In this document: piece by piece, positions 8,999 through 17,299 of the stretch | Position numbering within the stretch: position 1 is the stretch's first letter | How the letters are laid out: each line of letters begins with the position of its first letter | Assembly (NCBI GenBank): GCA_020630435.1 | Contig: JAHDBJ010000001.1 | Location: 62,001 to 126,000, forward strand | DNA from: Saprospiraceae bacterium | Lineage (GTDB): Bacteria > Bacteroidota > Bacteroidia > Chitinophagales > Saprospiraceae | Length of the DNA: 64,000 nucleotides | Reading direction: 5' to 3' | Program-made: the position numbers and the translations under genes | Notes under the pieces: generated by a model | Seen by the model: only the letters and a program-made list of their open reading frames with translations | What the model was told of the DNA's origin: nothing | Databases searched by the model: none

Positions 8999-11368
8999 TT
9001 AAATATTGAGAAAACCAATACTAAATACAGTACCTTTCCCTAAAGTGCTATCAACTTTTAACACTCCTTTATTTAACTCAACCAATTCTTTAACTAGCGT
9101 TAAACCCAGCCCAGTTCCTCTTTCGCCCTCTGTTCCATTCATGCTTTTATTATTCAAATCAAATAACTTTTCAATCTTATTATCGGTCATGCCAATCCCC
9201 TTATCTTCTATAGAAATCCAACTTTTCCCATCTTTATTTTCTGTATTAATAAAGACTTCTCCACCTCTATCTGTAAATTTTATAGCATTGCTAATAAGAT
9301 TTCTTAAAATAGTACTCAATGCCGCCTCATCTACATTAATATTAATATTTGTTGATGTATTATTTTCAACCTTGATATTCTTAGCTAAAAGCCCCTGTTC
9401 AAATAAGTTAATGGTATTTTCAACTGCTTCATTGATATTGATTTTTTTAGGATTATAAGGAATCACTCCTCTTTGTAATAAGGCCCAATTGAGTAAATTA
9501 TCTAGTAAAGAACTCAGTCGTTTAGTTGTTGTATCCATTAGTTGTGAAAGCATTTGAAGTTTTTCTTTTTTATTATTTTCTAAATAATAGTCCATCTGTT
9601 CTCCTACACCTTCTAAAGCAATTAGAGGACTTCGAATATCATGCGCAATAATGCTAAAAAACTTATCTTTCGTAGCATTTAATTGTTGTAACTCTTGGTT
9701 CTGAGATTCAATTTTTCGTTTAGATTTTCGGAGTTGGAGATAAAAGTATGCTCCTACTAGAATTATTCCTAAAAACAGGAGAGCCAAGAAAGAATAAAGT
9801 CTTTTTTGGGTGCTTTGAAAGGCAGCTTCTTCTTTAGCCAATCGCTCTTGTCTTTCTGCAATACTAACAGACTCTTGGGCTTCTACAACTTTAAGGCTTG
9901 CCCTTTCTTGATTTAATCTTTTTTGCAAATCATTTCTTTTTAAACTATCCTGATAAGCATGATAAAATTCTAAGTTTTCAAGCGCCGCTTTATAGTTTTC
10001 TTTATTTTTATAAATCGTGTAATAATTTTTATAAACTAAAGAAAGAGGCCCCTTTTCATGAATCGGTTTAAAATGTTCATACCCTATCTTATTATAAACT
10101 AAAGCAGAATCGTATTGAGTAGTTTTTATATATGTTCCTGCTAAGGATAATGACTGCTCTGAAGCACCACTTTTACTATTGAGCTTTTTATGAATAGCAA
10201 TTACTTTTTTTCTATAATTAATAGATGATTGATACTCTCCCAAATCATCCAACAACTTTGCCTTAGCATAATATACACTCGTCATGAGTTTTTGATTCTG
10301 TGAAAGCTCTGCATATTCAACAGCATTATCAATATAAGGTAGTGCTTTATCAAATGCTTTAATTTGACCATACACAAAAGCAATAGAAGCTTCTGCAACA
10401 GCCGCATCATATTTATTATTATCTGCTTGATATTTTTTTAAGCTTTTTTTATAATAATCTAGCGATTCTTCAAAGTTTTTATTGTAATAAGAGAGCAAAC
10501 CCATCATACCAAGTGTTTCGCCACTTGTGTATTCGCCACTATTTTGAATTACTTTATTCAGCTCATCCATTGCTGCTCCATATTGATCATAGTTTGTAAG
10601 ATATTCACTATGCAAAATACGCACTTTGTTTTCATGAGGAAGACTTCCTATTTTCTGGAAAAGAACTAAAGACGAATCAATATAATTGGTCACACTATCT
10701 CCTTGATAACTAAGGGTATTATAGTGATAGGCAATTTCATAATAAACATCTCCTTGTAGTAAAAGAGTCCTCGATGTTTTCTCTAAGGAGCGTAACCGAT
10801 CAAGTGCTTCAAAAAGGTAATACAACGATGTATCAGGCATCGCCTGTCGATTACATATTTTACCAATATAAAAGTTAGATTGGACTCGTTCTAATAGAGG
10901 CAATTGTGCATCAATTTTTTGCTGTCGAACTTCTTTATAGGCTCTAAAAGCTTCCTTCCCTTTTTCTAATGCAGTCAGCGAAATTTTATTTTCCAAAGCC
11001 TGTGTATGAAAATGTGGAGCATTTATTTTTTTTGTCCAAATTAGTCCTTGTCTTATGGCCTCCTCTCGTTTGGAACGAATAGTTAAATTTTCAGACTCAA
11101 GACGTCCTAATCGTAGATATGCTTCTATTGTTTTAGTGGTATCCTTTGTTAATAAGGCCAAATCTAGTGCTTGTTCTAAAGCTAGAATATGTAGATTAAT
11201 CTGATTTTGATAATAAAATAGTTCGGCTTTTTGAAAAAGGAGCATTATTTTTTCTTCCGAAGATTTTGTTTTGAGTTCTTGTTCTATTGCTTCTATTCTG
11301 TTCAAATGGTTTATTTGACCATAACAAATTAATGGAACAAAAATGAAAAGCATTATTGTTTTTCTCAT
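8999..11368 (-). CDS. TPR-sensor histidine kinase
   Basis: A 789-residue kinase. Residues 1-17 are a signal peptide (MRKTIMLFIFVPLICYG), followed by about 500 residues of helical TPR repeats in the periplasm and one membrane span at about 525-545 (FLALLFLGIILVGAYFYLQL). A HisKA domain follows with phosphoacceptor His576 in SIIAHDIRSPL. The HATPase domain has an N-box (ILRNLISNAIKFTD), G1 (DKGIGM) and G2 (GTGLGLTLVKELV), all intact. The architecture is common in Bacteroidota, where TPR kinases often serve LytTR or LuxR-type regulators. A LytTR regulator gene lies just beyond the MACPF gene, so the two could be partners, but they are not cotranscribed. The start is an ATG. Confidence 0.9.
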   Translation of the reverse strand: MRKTIMLFIFVPLICYGQINHLNRIEAIEQELKTKSSEEKIMLLFQKAELFYYQNQINLHILALEQALDLALLTKDTTKTIEAYLRLGRLESENLTIRSKREEAIRQGLIWTKKINAPHFHTQALENKISLTALEKGKEAFRAYKEVRQQKIDAQLPLLERVQSNFYIGKICNRQAMPDTSLYYLFEALDRLRSLEKTSRTLLLQGDVYYEIAYHYNTLSYQGDSVTNYIDSSLVLFQKIGSLPHENKVRILHSEYLTNYDQYGAAMDELNKVIQNSGEYTSGETLGMMGLLSYYNKNFEESLDYYKKSLKKYQADNNKYDAAVAEASIAFVYGQIKAFDKALPYIDNAVEYAELSQNQKLMTSVYYAKAKLLDDLGEYQSSINYRKKVIAIHKKLNSKSGASEQSLSLAGTYIKTTQYDSALVYNKIGYEHFKPIHEKGPLSLVYKNYYTIYKNKENYKAALENLEFYHAYQDSLKRNDLQKRLNQERASLKVVEAQESVSIAERQERLAKEEAAFQSTQKRLYSFLALLFLGIILVGAYFYLQLRKSKRKIESQNQELQQLNATKDKFFSIIAHDIRSPLIALEGVGEQMDYYLENNKKEKLQMLSQLMDTTTKRLSSLLDNLLNWALLQRGVIPYNPKKININEAVENTINLFEQGLLAKNIKVENNTSTNININVDEAALSTILRNLISNAIKFTDRGGEVFINTENKDGKSWISIEDKGIGMTDNKIEKLFDLNNKSMNGTEGERGTGLGLTLVKELVELNKGVLKVDSTLGKGTVFSIGFLNI

Positions 11369-11544
11369 TGGTCGTAGGTGGTTTTGTTTTTTGAGTGTCT
11401 CTAAAGATAAATTTATATTATTCTAAAAACAACTTTTAGAGATACTTCTTAAGATTTTTTGTATTATCTCTCAAAATAAATTATTTTTATTTTATACAAT
11501 TTTTAACCCTATCCTTTTTTATAAAAATTAGAAATATAAATCAC

Positions 11545-12048
11545 ATGAAAAAATCGACCTTACTTTTCTCACTTGTTGCCCTTTTTTTACTTTTTTCTTG
11601 TACAGCTAAGAAAGAAACAGCAAAAAAAACCGCAACAAGTGATGCGGAAACTGACTATAGTGAATATAAAGTTCATTATAAAACATGGAAAGAAAGTATT
11701 AGAATAGAGAATAGCAAAATTTATCAGAGTGTAGAGGATATGGAATTTGACAATCCCGTTTCCAGCACACCATCTTCACAAAAAACTAAAATTCTAAAAG
11801 ATGGTAAAGAGCTTAGAGATGATCAGTTAAAAGCATTAGAAATAGGTATTGAACAAAGTGGTTTTTGGAATTTAACTGAAGCTGCCTATGGTGCGGGTAA
11901 AGATGATAGACATTATCCGTATAGTATTGAAGTAAACATAGGAGGGAAAAAGAAAAAAGTTCTTTATCGTAGTCACCCTGATAAACCAGCACCAGAAGAA
12001 TTTAAAACATTAGAATCTTTTATTAAAAACTTTATAAAGGGCATATAA
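11545..12048 (+). CDS. predicted lipoprotein, unknown function
   Basis: A 167-residue protein with an N-terminal hydrophobic segment and lipobox LLFSC (Cys19), followed by a Lys/Thr-rich tether. I recognise no domain. The mature part is mixed alpha/beta and includes YKVHYKTWKESIRIENSKIY, ending in an amphipathic helix (EEFKTLESFIKNFIKGI). Only 7 nt separate its stop from the TTG start of the DUF5691 gene, which argues for cotranscription with the DUF5691 and AAA+ genes. That position may mean a joint function, but nothing in the sequence says what. Confidence 0.75.
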   Translation: MKKSTLLFSLVALFLLFSCTAKKETAKKTATSDAETDYSEYKVHYKTWKESIRIENSKIYQSVEDMEFDNPVSSTPSSQKTKILKDGKELRDDQLKALEIGIEQSGFWNLTEAAYGAGKDDRHYPYSIEVNIGGKKKKVLYRSHPDKPAPEEFKTLESFIKNFIKGI

Positions 12049-12055
12049 CACAACA

Positions 12056-13588
12056 TTGGATACTTGGAAAAAAATTGCTAAACAAGCATTGTTAGGAACA
12101 GAAAGGGGTACTTTTTCTAAATCATTATTGGATACTTTTTCTAAAAAAGGTATTAATATAAATCGTTCAGAAGAATGTATTTTACTGGATGCTGCTGCTC
12201 TATACTCTAGAGCTTTTAAAGCAGGATATGCACCTTTAGTATATCATCAAGAAATATCAGCTACTACTACTAATTCAACTAAACCCTTTGTTTCAGAGAA
12301 AAGTATCTATTTCCTTAAAGAAGTGTTAGAAGGAATTCACCAGGAAGCTTTATTAGAATTTCTAGAACAAATAGCGATTTTAAGTAAAAAGATATTACCT
12401 GAATACCTGCCTGATATATTGGATAAATGTAAAAATAATGGCACACTTTGGCAAATACTTCAAAAATCTCTTACAACCTCTGATTACATACTCATAGCCA
12501 AACATCCTAATTGGCAATATTACCTAGAACCAACTGAAGATGTCGTATGGGAATATGGTACAAAAAAACAACGTACAACAATATTAAAACATTTACGACG
12601 GAATACACCTGATAAAGCAATTCCTCTAATTCAATCTACATGGTCTAAAGATAGTCCTTCTCAAAAAACTACTTTTATAAAAACACTATCAATTAATCTT
12701 TCCCAAAAGGATGAAGATTTTCTAGAGTTTTGTCTAAAAGCAAGTAGAAAAGAGATTCGACAAGCCGCCGCTCATTTATTAATAAAAATTCCTAATTCGA
12801 ATCTTATAGAACGATTATTTAATCAGTTAGAAAATTTTATTACCGTTAAAAAAAGATTACTGAAAAAAGAAAAATTAACCTTTGAAATTCCAGATGAACC
12901 TACTCCTAATTTATTAAAAGATGGTATTCACTTAAAATCTATACCGTTCAAAGGAGGAAGGAAAGCGAGTATATTAGGACAATTAATGGCGGTCATTCCT
13001 CCTAAAAGATGGGTACGATATTTTGGATACTCCTCTAAAGAAAGTTTAGAAATTTTTATCCGTAGCGATTGGAGTTCTACTCTATTACAAGCACTTATAG
13101 AATCAACTATTACTCACCAAGATGTGGAATGGATGGAGTTACTTGTAGATTTTTGGTTACACAACCAAAGTAAAAATCGTTGGCAAAATATTCATATCCA
13201 AAACTTATTAGAAGTTATTCCTGATGATGTGTTTAATCGTATTGCTATTAAAGTATTGAAGGAAAAAAATACTGTATTACAAGACTCCGATCCAATTACC
13301 AATTTACTAAAATCGGGTATGCATTATTGGCAAGATGAATTAGTTTTGCTTTATATGCAAAGTATTAAAAAATGGGTAGATCGTCATACTGCTCGAAGTT
13401 GGGAAGGGTGGTATTATAAAAATATTTTAAAAAAAATAGCGTATTATTGTTCTCCTGATCTCCATGAGAAAATCCATAATTTTTGGTATAAAAATGGTAA
13501 AACATGGTCAGACTGGGATAATGAGATTGACAATTTTTTGGAGGTATTGAAATTTAGAAAACAAATGATAGCTGAATTGAAAAGGTAG
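12056..13588 (+). CDS. DUF5691 family protein (MoxR/VWA cluster component)
   Basis: A 510-residue soluble helical protein. The start must be TTG at 12056: no in-frame ATG exists between the upstream stop at 12035 and the conserved N-terminus MDTWKKIAKQALLGTERGTF. The segment ALLGTERG followed by LLDAAALYSRAFKAGY matches my memory of DUF5691 proteins (ALLGTxRR ... LLDAAA ... RRAG). The rest looks like HEAT-type helical repeats. DUF5691 genes usually sit beside a MoxR AAA+ ATPase, and one follows here after 5 nt. Biochemical function is unknown; a scaffold or adaptor for the ATPase is inferred from context. Confidence 0.75.
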   Translation: MDTWKKIAKQALLGTERGTFSKSLLDTFSKKGININRSEECILLDAAALYSRAFKAGYAPLVYHQEISATTTNSTKPFVSEKSIYFLKEVLEGIHQEALLEFLEQIAILSKKILPEYLPDILDKCKNNGTLWQILQKSLTTSDYILIAKHPNWQYYLEPTEDVVWEYGTKKQRTTILKHLRRNTPDKAIPLIQSTWSKDSPSQKTTFIKTLSINLSQKDEDFLEFCLKASRKEIRQAAAHLLIKIPNSNLIERLFNQLENFITVKKRLLKKEKLTFEIPDEPTPNLLKDGIHLKSIPFKGGRKASILGQLMAVIPPKRWVRYFGYSSKESLEIFIRSDWSSTLLQALIESTITHQDVEWMELLVDFWLHNQSKNRWQNIHIQNLLEVIPDDVFNRIAIKVLKEKNTVLQDSDPITNLLKSGMHYWQDELVLLYMQSIKKWVDRHTARSWEGWYYKNILKKIAYYCSPDLHEKIHNFWYKNGKTWSDWDNEIDNFLEVLKFRKQMIAELKR

Positions 13589-13593
13589 TATTT

Positions 13594-14682
13594 ATGACCA
13601 ATAATAAAAATAATGTTCTACGCCCACATGCAGAACACGCTTACGCAGAAGAATTAGAAGCCTTAAAAAGGATAGATAATAAACCAAAACCTACAAATTG
13701 GCAACTCTCCCCTTGGGCAGTTGTCATCTATATCATGGGAGGAACACTCGATGATGGCACAGTAATAGAACCAAAATATTTTGGTAATAAACGACTTATT
13801 GAAATTGCTGTAGCTACACTAGCAACAGATAGAGCTTTGTTGCTTATAGGAGTTCCTGGGACAGCTAAAACTTGGGTATCTGAACATCTAGCAGCAGCCA
13901 TTTCTGGAACATCTACCCTACTCGTTCAAGGTACTGCAGGTATGAACGAGGACTCTATGCGTTATACTTGGAATTATGCTAAATTATTAGCAGAAGGTCC
14001 TAGCTCTGACGCCCTAGTATCTAGTCCTATTATGAATGCAATGCAGCAAGGAAAAATAGCTCGTGTAGAAGAGTTGACTCGTATACCTTCTGATGTTCAA
14101 GATACCTTGATCACCCTTCTTTCTGAAAAATTATTACCTATTCCTGAACTTGGACAAGAAATACAAGCCAATAGAGGTTTTAATGTCATAGCAACTGCCA
14201 ATGATAGAGATAAAGGAGTCAACGAATTATCTAGTGCTTTACGTCGTCGATTCAATACAGTAGTCTTACCTTTACCTAAAGTACTGGAAGAAGAAGTCAA
14301 TATTGTAAAAACACGGGTCGATAAAATTGGTAAGTCTATAGAATTGCCTGTAAAAGAAGCGCCTATTGAAGAAATAAAGCGGCTGGTAACTATATTTAGA
14401 GAACTACGAAGTGGTAAAACCGAGGATGGGCGTACGAAACTCAAATCCCCTTCTGGAACATTGAGTACTGCTGAAGCAATTTCGGTTATTAATAGTGGTC
14501 AGGCCTTAGCAGCTCACTTTGGTGATGGTATATTAAAAGCCCATGATTTGGCATCAGGTATTATTGGGGCTGTAGTAAAAGAACCTACACAAGACCAAAA
14601 TATCTGGGAAGAATATGTCCAAACAGTCATCAAAGAGCGAAAAGACTGGGCTGATTTATATCGAGCATTGAGTGAACATTAA
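13594..14682 (+). CDS. MoxR-type AAA+ ATPase
   Basis: A 362-residue AAA+ ATPase. Walker A is GVPGTAKT (86-93). The Walker B region reads GKIARVEELTR (153-163), with Val where the first acidic residue normally stands, as in a MoxR subgroup with a hydrophobic-EE motif. Sensor 1 is VIATAN (Asn203) and the arginine finger lies in SSALRRRFN (214-221). MoxR ATPases act as chaperones, often with a VWA-domain protein that inserts metal or remodels a client. A DUF5691 gene precedes it directly, but no VWA, SWIM or DUF5682 partner is visible downstream. The ATPase should hydrolyse ATP as the second acidic residue is kept. Confidence 0.9.
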   Translation: MTNNKNNVLRPHAEHAYAEELEALKRIDNKPKPTNWQLSPWAVVIYIMGGTLDDGTVIEPKYFGNKRLIEIAVATLATDRALLLIGVPGTAKTWVSEHLAAAISGTSTLLVQGTAGMNEDSMRYTWNYAKLLAEGPSSDALVSSPIMNAMQQGKIARVEELTRIPSDVQDTLITLLSEKLLPIPELGQEIQANRGFNVIATANDRDKGVNELSSALRRRFNTVVLPLPKVLEEEVNIVKTRVDKIGKSIELPVKEAPIEEIKRLVTIFRELRSGKTEDGRTKLKSPSGTLSTAEAISVINSGQALAAHFGDGILKAHDLASGIIGAVVKEPTQDQNIWEEYVQTVIKERKDWADLYRALSEH

Positions 14683-14698
14683 CAAAAACGATGTTTTT

Positions 14699-15178
14699 AT
14701 GAAAAAAATATGTATTTCTGCTTCTATCTCTTGTTGCTTACTCTTTTTTATGTTTGTGAATGATATAAACGCCCAAGACAATTATGATCATTCCATTGGG
14801 ATGAGAGGAGGAAACCCTTCAGCATTAACATATAAGACTTTTCTTCAAAGATATACAGGATATGAAATTATTTTTGGGGCAAATTTTTCTGATGAAAAAG
14901 TCTCAATTACAGGAACAGGCTTATACCAATACAACCATCCAATAGGCACATATACAAATTTATACGGAGGAGCAGGTATGACCTTAGGATATGGACAAAA
15001 GTTTATTTGGAATATTGACTTAATGCTTGGGATAGAATATACATTTAATAATTTCCCTATGAATATATCTTTTGATTATAAACCAATGTATGCTATACTC
15101 AACCGAAACTTAGGGAAAAATGGCTTTGGTTTATATGAATTAGGGATCTCTGCTCGTTACACTTTTGTAATTCGATAG
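14699..15178 (+). CDS. small outer-membrane beta-barrel-like protein, unknown function
   Basis: The start is set at the ATG at 14699, giving a clean signal peptide (MKKICISASISCCLLFFMFVNDINAQ); an in-frame ATG at 14672 overlaps the ATPase gene and would put charged residues ahead of it. The mature part, about 133 residues, alternates polar and hydrophobic residues with aromatic girdles (YEIIFGANF, TNLYGGAGMTLGYG, FGLYELGISARYTFVI) and ends in an aromatic-x-I-R motif. This fits an eight-strand outer-membrane barrel. It lies 16 nt after the ATPase stop. I do not recognise a named family. Confidence 0.7.
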   Translation: MKKICISASISCCLLFFMFVNDINAQDNYDHSIGMRGGNPSALTYKTFLQRYTGYEIIFGANFSDEKVSITGTGLYQYNHPIGTYTNLYGGAGMTLGYGQKFIWNIDLMLGIEYTFNNFPMNISFDYKPMYAILNRNLGKNGFGLYELGISARYTFVIR

Positions 15179-15184
15179 TCTAAA

Positions 15185-15266
15185 ATAAACCCATCATGAA
15201 ATTTCAAAAAAGAGCCAAATTCGAAATAATTTTCTCACTTGACTCTTTTCACCTAAAAGGGTTTAT
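15185..15266. terminator. nested inverted repeats between convergent genes
   Basis: ATAAACCC (15185-15192) pairs with GGGTTTAT (15259-15266). Inside it AAAAGAGCCAA (15208-15218) pairs with TTGACTCTTTT (15239-15249) with one G-U. It lies between the barrel-protein gene (+) and the ArsR gene (-) and most likely serves as a shared terminator. Confidence 0.55.
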
Positions 15267-15289
15267 ATGCAGTTATGCATACCTTTGGA

Positions 15290-15604
15290 TTATTCTTTTT
15301 CAAGGAAGTTCCTAACTACCTTTAATACACTACTGACCTTCTCATAATCAATAGTATAATGAATAAATTTCCCTTCTCTCTCAGTGTTTACAATTCCTGC
15401 TGCTCTTAAAATTCTTAGATGTTGAGAAGTAATAGATTGTTCTAATTTAAGTGTGTTGTAAATTTTGTTTACATTAATCGACTTATTCTTGTCAATAAAC
15501 TCTAAGATTTTCATCCTTAATGGATGACAAAGTGCACGCAGTACGTTTGATGATGCTTCAAGTTTTTCAGCATCAACAGTAACTTTGGTCTGTCCCATAT
15601 ACAT
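15290..15604 (-). CDS. ArsR/SmtB-type winged-helix transcriptional regulator
   Basis: A 104-residue regulator. After a short N-terminus comes RALCHPLRMKILEFI, then the recognition helix LEQSITSQHLRILRAAGIV and wing TEREGKFIHYTI, the standard ArsR fold. The metal-binding ELCVCDL motif of ArsR/CadC is absent; the only Cys is the one in ALCHPL, so I would not predict arsenic or cadmium sensing. Two ATGs (15604 and 15598) are possible starts. It is clearly paralogous to the ArsR gene at 15937-16275: the recognition helix and wing are nearly the same. Target genes are unknown, and no metal-resistance gene is adjacent. Confidence 0.88.
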   Translation of the reverse strand: MYMGQTKVTVDAEKLEASSNVLRALCHPLRMKILEFIDKNKSINVNKIYNTLKLEQSITSQHLRILRAAGIVNTEREGKFIHYTIDYEKVSSVLKVVRNFLEKE

Positions 15605-15650
15605 TATGTTAAGTAATAAGTAACAGCAAGTAAAATACCTCCCTTACAAT

Positions 15651-15753
15651 CTATCTCTTAGAAATAAAGAACGGACCACATCCAATGATACATTTACATT
15701 AGAAAGGTGATTTAGAGGGGAAGTTTTAGTTTATTAAATCCTAAGAGAGATAG
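15651..15753. repeat. long-range inverted repeat in the ArsR-ArsR intergenic region
   Basis: CTATCTCTTAG (15651-15661) is matched by CTAAGAGAGATAG (15741-15753), complementary apart from a 2-nt insertion, across about 80 nt. It lies in the 332-nt gap between the two ArsR genes, in the leader region of the downstream one. It could be a structured leader, paired operators or the remnant of a small element. No reading frame of interest lies inside. Confidence 0.4.
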
Positions 15754-15866
15754 TAAAAAAAGAATTTTATCTTTCCATTACTAAAAAAATAATATTGCAT
15801 CGTAAATATAAATTTTTTCAAAATACTATCAAAGTATATTTTGGGTAAATCTGTATTATACGACAA

Positions 15867-15901
15867 AAAAAGTGCTACAATTTAAGATTGTAGCACTTTT
15901 T
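15867..15901 (-). terminator. intrinsic terminator of the upstream ArsR gene
   Basis: A perfect 14-bp stem, AAAAAGTGCTACAA with TTGTAGCACTTTTT, has a 7-nt loop. It lies 36 nt past the stop of the ArsR gene at 15937-16275, so the two ArsR paralogues are separate transcription units. Confidence 0.85.
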
Positions 15902-15936
15902 ATAGGACAAAAATATAATATAATTGTCGAATTTTA

Positions 15937-16275
15937 TCAATAGGCAAGTTCTTCTATTAATTGGGAAATTTGATGTAATCTATCCGCATTCAATGAATAA
16001 TAAATGAATTTACCTTGACGTTCAGTATCAACAACACCAGCACGACGCAATATAGCTAAATGTTGAGAAGCTACAGATTGCTCTAGGCGAAGTTTTACAT
16101 ATATATCTGTTACAGTCATTTTTTCATTTTCCTCCAGCAAGTCAATAATAGATTGACGTAACTTATGATTTACAGCTCTTAATACTAAAACCGCTTTTCT
16201 CAGTTCTGCATAATCCAATTGAATATCGTTTTTACCTTTACGTAGAATAACACTTTCGTTTTTCTGCTTTCTCAT
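15937..16275 (-). CDS. ArsR/SmtB-type winged-helix transcriptional regulator (paralogue)
   Basis: A 112-residue regulator with the same core as its neighbour: LRAVNHKLRQSIIDLL, then MTVTDIYVKLRLEQSVASQHLAILRRAGVV and wing TERQGKFIYYSL. It contains no cysteine, so thiolate metal sensing is excluded. A basic N-terminal extension (MRKQKNESVILRKGKND) distinguishes it from the first copy. The pair looks like an old tandem duplication, each with its own promoter region. It may sense a non-metal signal or act constitutively; the sequence does not tell. Confidence 0.88.
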   Translation of the reverse strand: MRKQKNESVILRKGKNDIQLDYAELRKAVLVLRAVNHKLRQSIIDLLEENEKMTVTDIYVKLRLEQSVASQHLAILRRAGVVDTERQGKFIYYSLNADRLHQISQLIEELAY

Positions 16276-16538
16276 TGATATTGATTTTATGTTATTAAAT
16301 AATTTTCTATTAATTTATTTTCAAAAAATATGCCAAAAATTATGAATATAAAAATAGACGATTATTCGAATGTATGTTTAATAAAAATATAACGTTAAAA
16401 ATTCTCATCATAGTAACGAAACAAAAGAGACTCTTGTTTCCTTTTTTCAAAAAAATCTCTTTAAATGGTTAACAGTATTTATATTAAGAGCTTTTTTCAT
16501 TGAATAAATATAAAAACTAATTCATAATATACAGAATA

Positions 16539-17234
16539 TCAAATAATTTTTTTTGCTTTTGTGATGTTTGGTGTTTTTAAATAAAAAGGCGAAAAATAGG
16601 CTGTATCTTCAAAATTAGCACTTATGTATGCTTCATAAGCACAAGGAACAAGATGAGCTGCTGAACAAACTACATTTGAAAAATGTGCTCTAGAATCAGA
16701 AATGATACCTGATGCTTTAGTAGAACCATTCCCACAAAAGAGAATAGATTTCTCTTTTTGAAAGTATACCTTATAAGCATCTTCATCTAAAATATACGCT
16801 TCTGTAGTTTTGATATTTTGCCTTACACTCTTAAAATCAAATATGGCATGATATACTTCCATTCTTCTAGCATCTATCATTGCACAAACTAAATCATACT
16901 GTTCATTTTTTGTTGCTTTATTGGCTGCTGTTGCTATCGCCTTTAAAGTATCTACTCCAATAAGTGGTTTGTCCAAAGCATAACAAATGCCTTTTGCCGT
17001 TGAAAGACCAACCCTCAAACCTGTATAAGAACCAGGGCCTTGACTTACTGCAACTGCATCAATATCATCAAGTGTAAGTTTAGCGTTCCTACAGCAATTT
17101 TCTATAAAACGAGTGATATTACTAGCATGACTATACTGTTCTTCTGATGTTTCTATTGCCAGTATATCATTTTGTTTACTAATACATACAGAGCAGACTT
17201 CTGTAGCTGTCTCTATATTTAGGATAATTGCCAT
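16539..17234 (-). CDS. tsaB: tRNA threonylcarbamoyladenosine biosynthesis protein TsaB
   Basis: A 231-residue ASKHA-fold protein of TsaB size, without the metal-binding insert of TsaD. It begins MAIILNIETATEVCSVCI and contains the family-typical VSQGPGSYTGLRVGLSTAKGI at about residues 65-85. TsaB works with TsaD and TsaE to form t6A at position 37 of ANN-decoding tRNAs in the cytoplasm. The ATG at 17234 is preferred to an upstream in-frame start because the conserved beta-strand begins there. It follows rlmB on the same strand after 65 nt and could be cotranscribed with it. Confidence 0.93.
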   Translation of the reverse strand: MAIILNIETATEVCSVCISKQNDILAIETSEEQYSHASNITRFIENCCRNAKLTLDDIDAVAVSQGPGSYTGLRVGLSTAKGICYALDKPLIGVDTLKAIATAANKATKNEQYDLVCAMIDARRMEVYHAIFDFKSVRQNIKTTEAYILDEDAYKVYFQKEKSILFCGNGSTKASGIISDSRAHFSNVVCSAAHLVPCAYEAYISANFEDTAYFSPFYLKTPNITKAKKII

Positions 17235-17299
17235 TATTCTATTTTTAAAAAATCTACCAAATACAATACACAAAAACGAACTAAAACGTTTCCTAATTT

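Noticed and set aside
9006-9458. 150-codon plus-strand frame under the TPR histidine kinase gene
   Set aside because: It is antisense to the conserved HATPase domain and its composition (Ser/Pro/Leu/Phe-rich) is that of a complement of coding sequence; no motif.
15290-15604. ArsR gene as a classical arsenic/cadmium repressor
   Set aside because: The ELCVCDL metal motif is missing and no efflux or reductase gene is adjacent.
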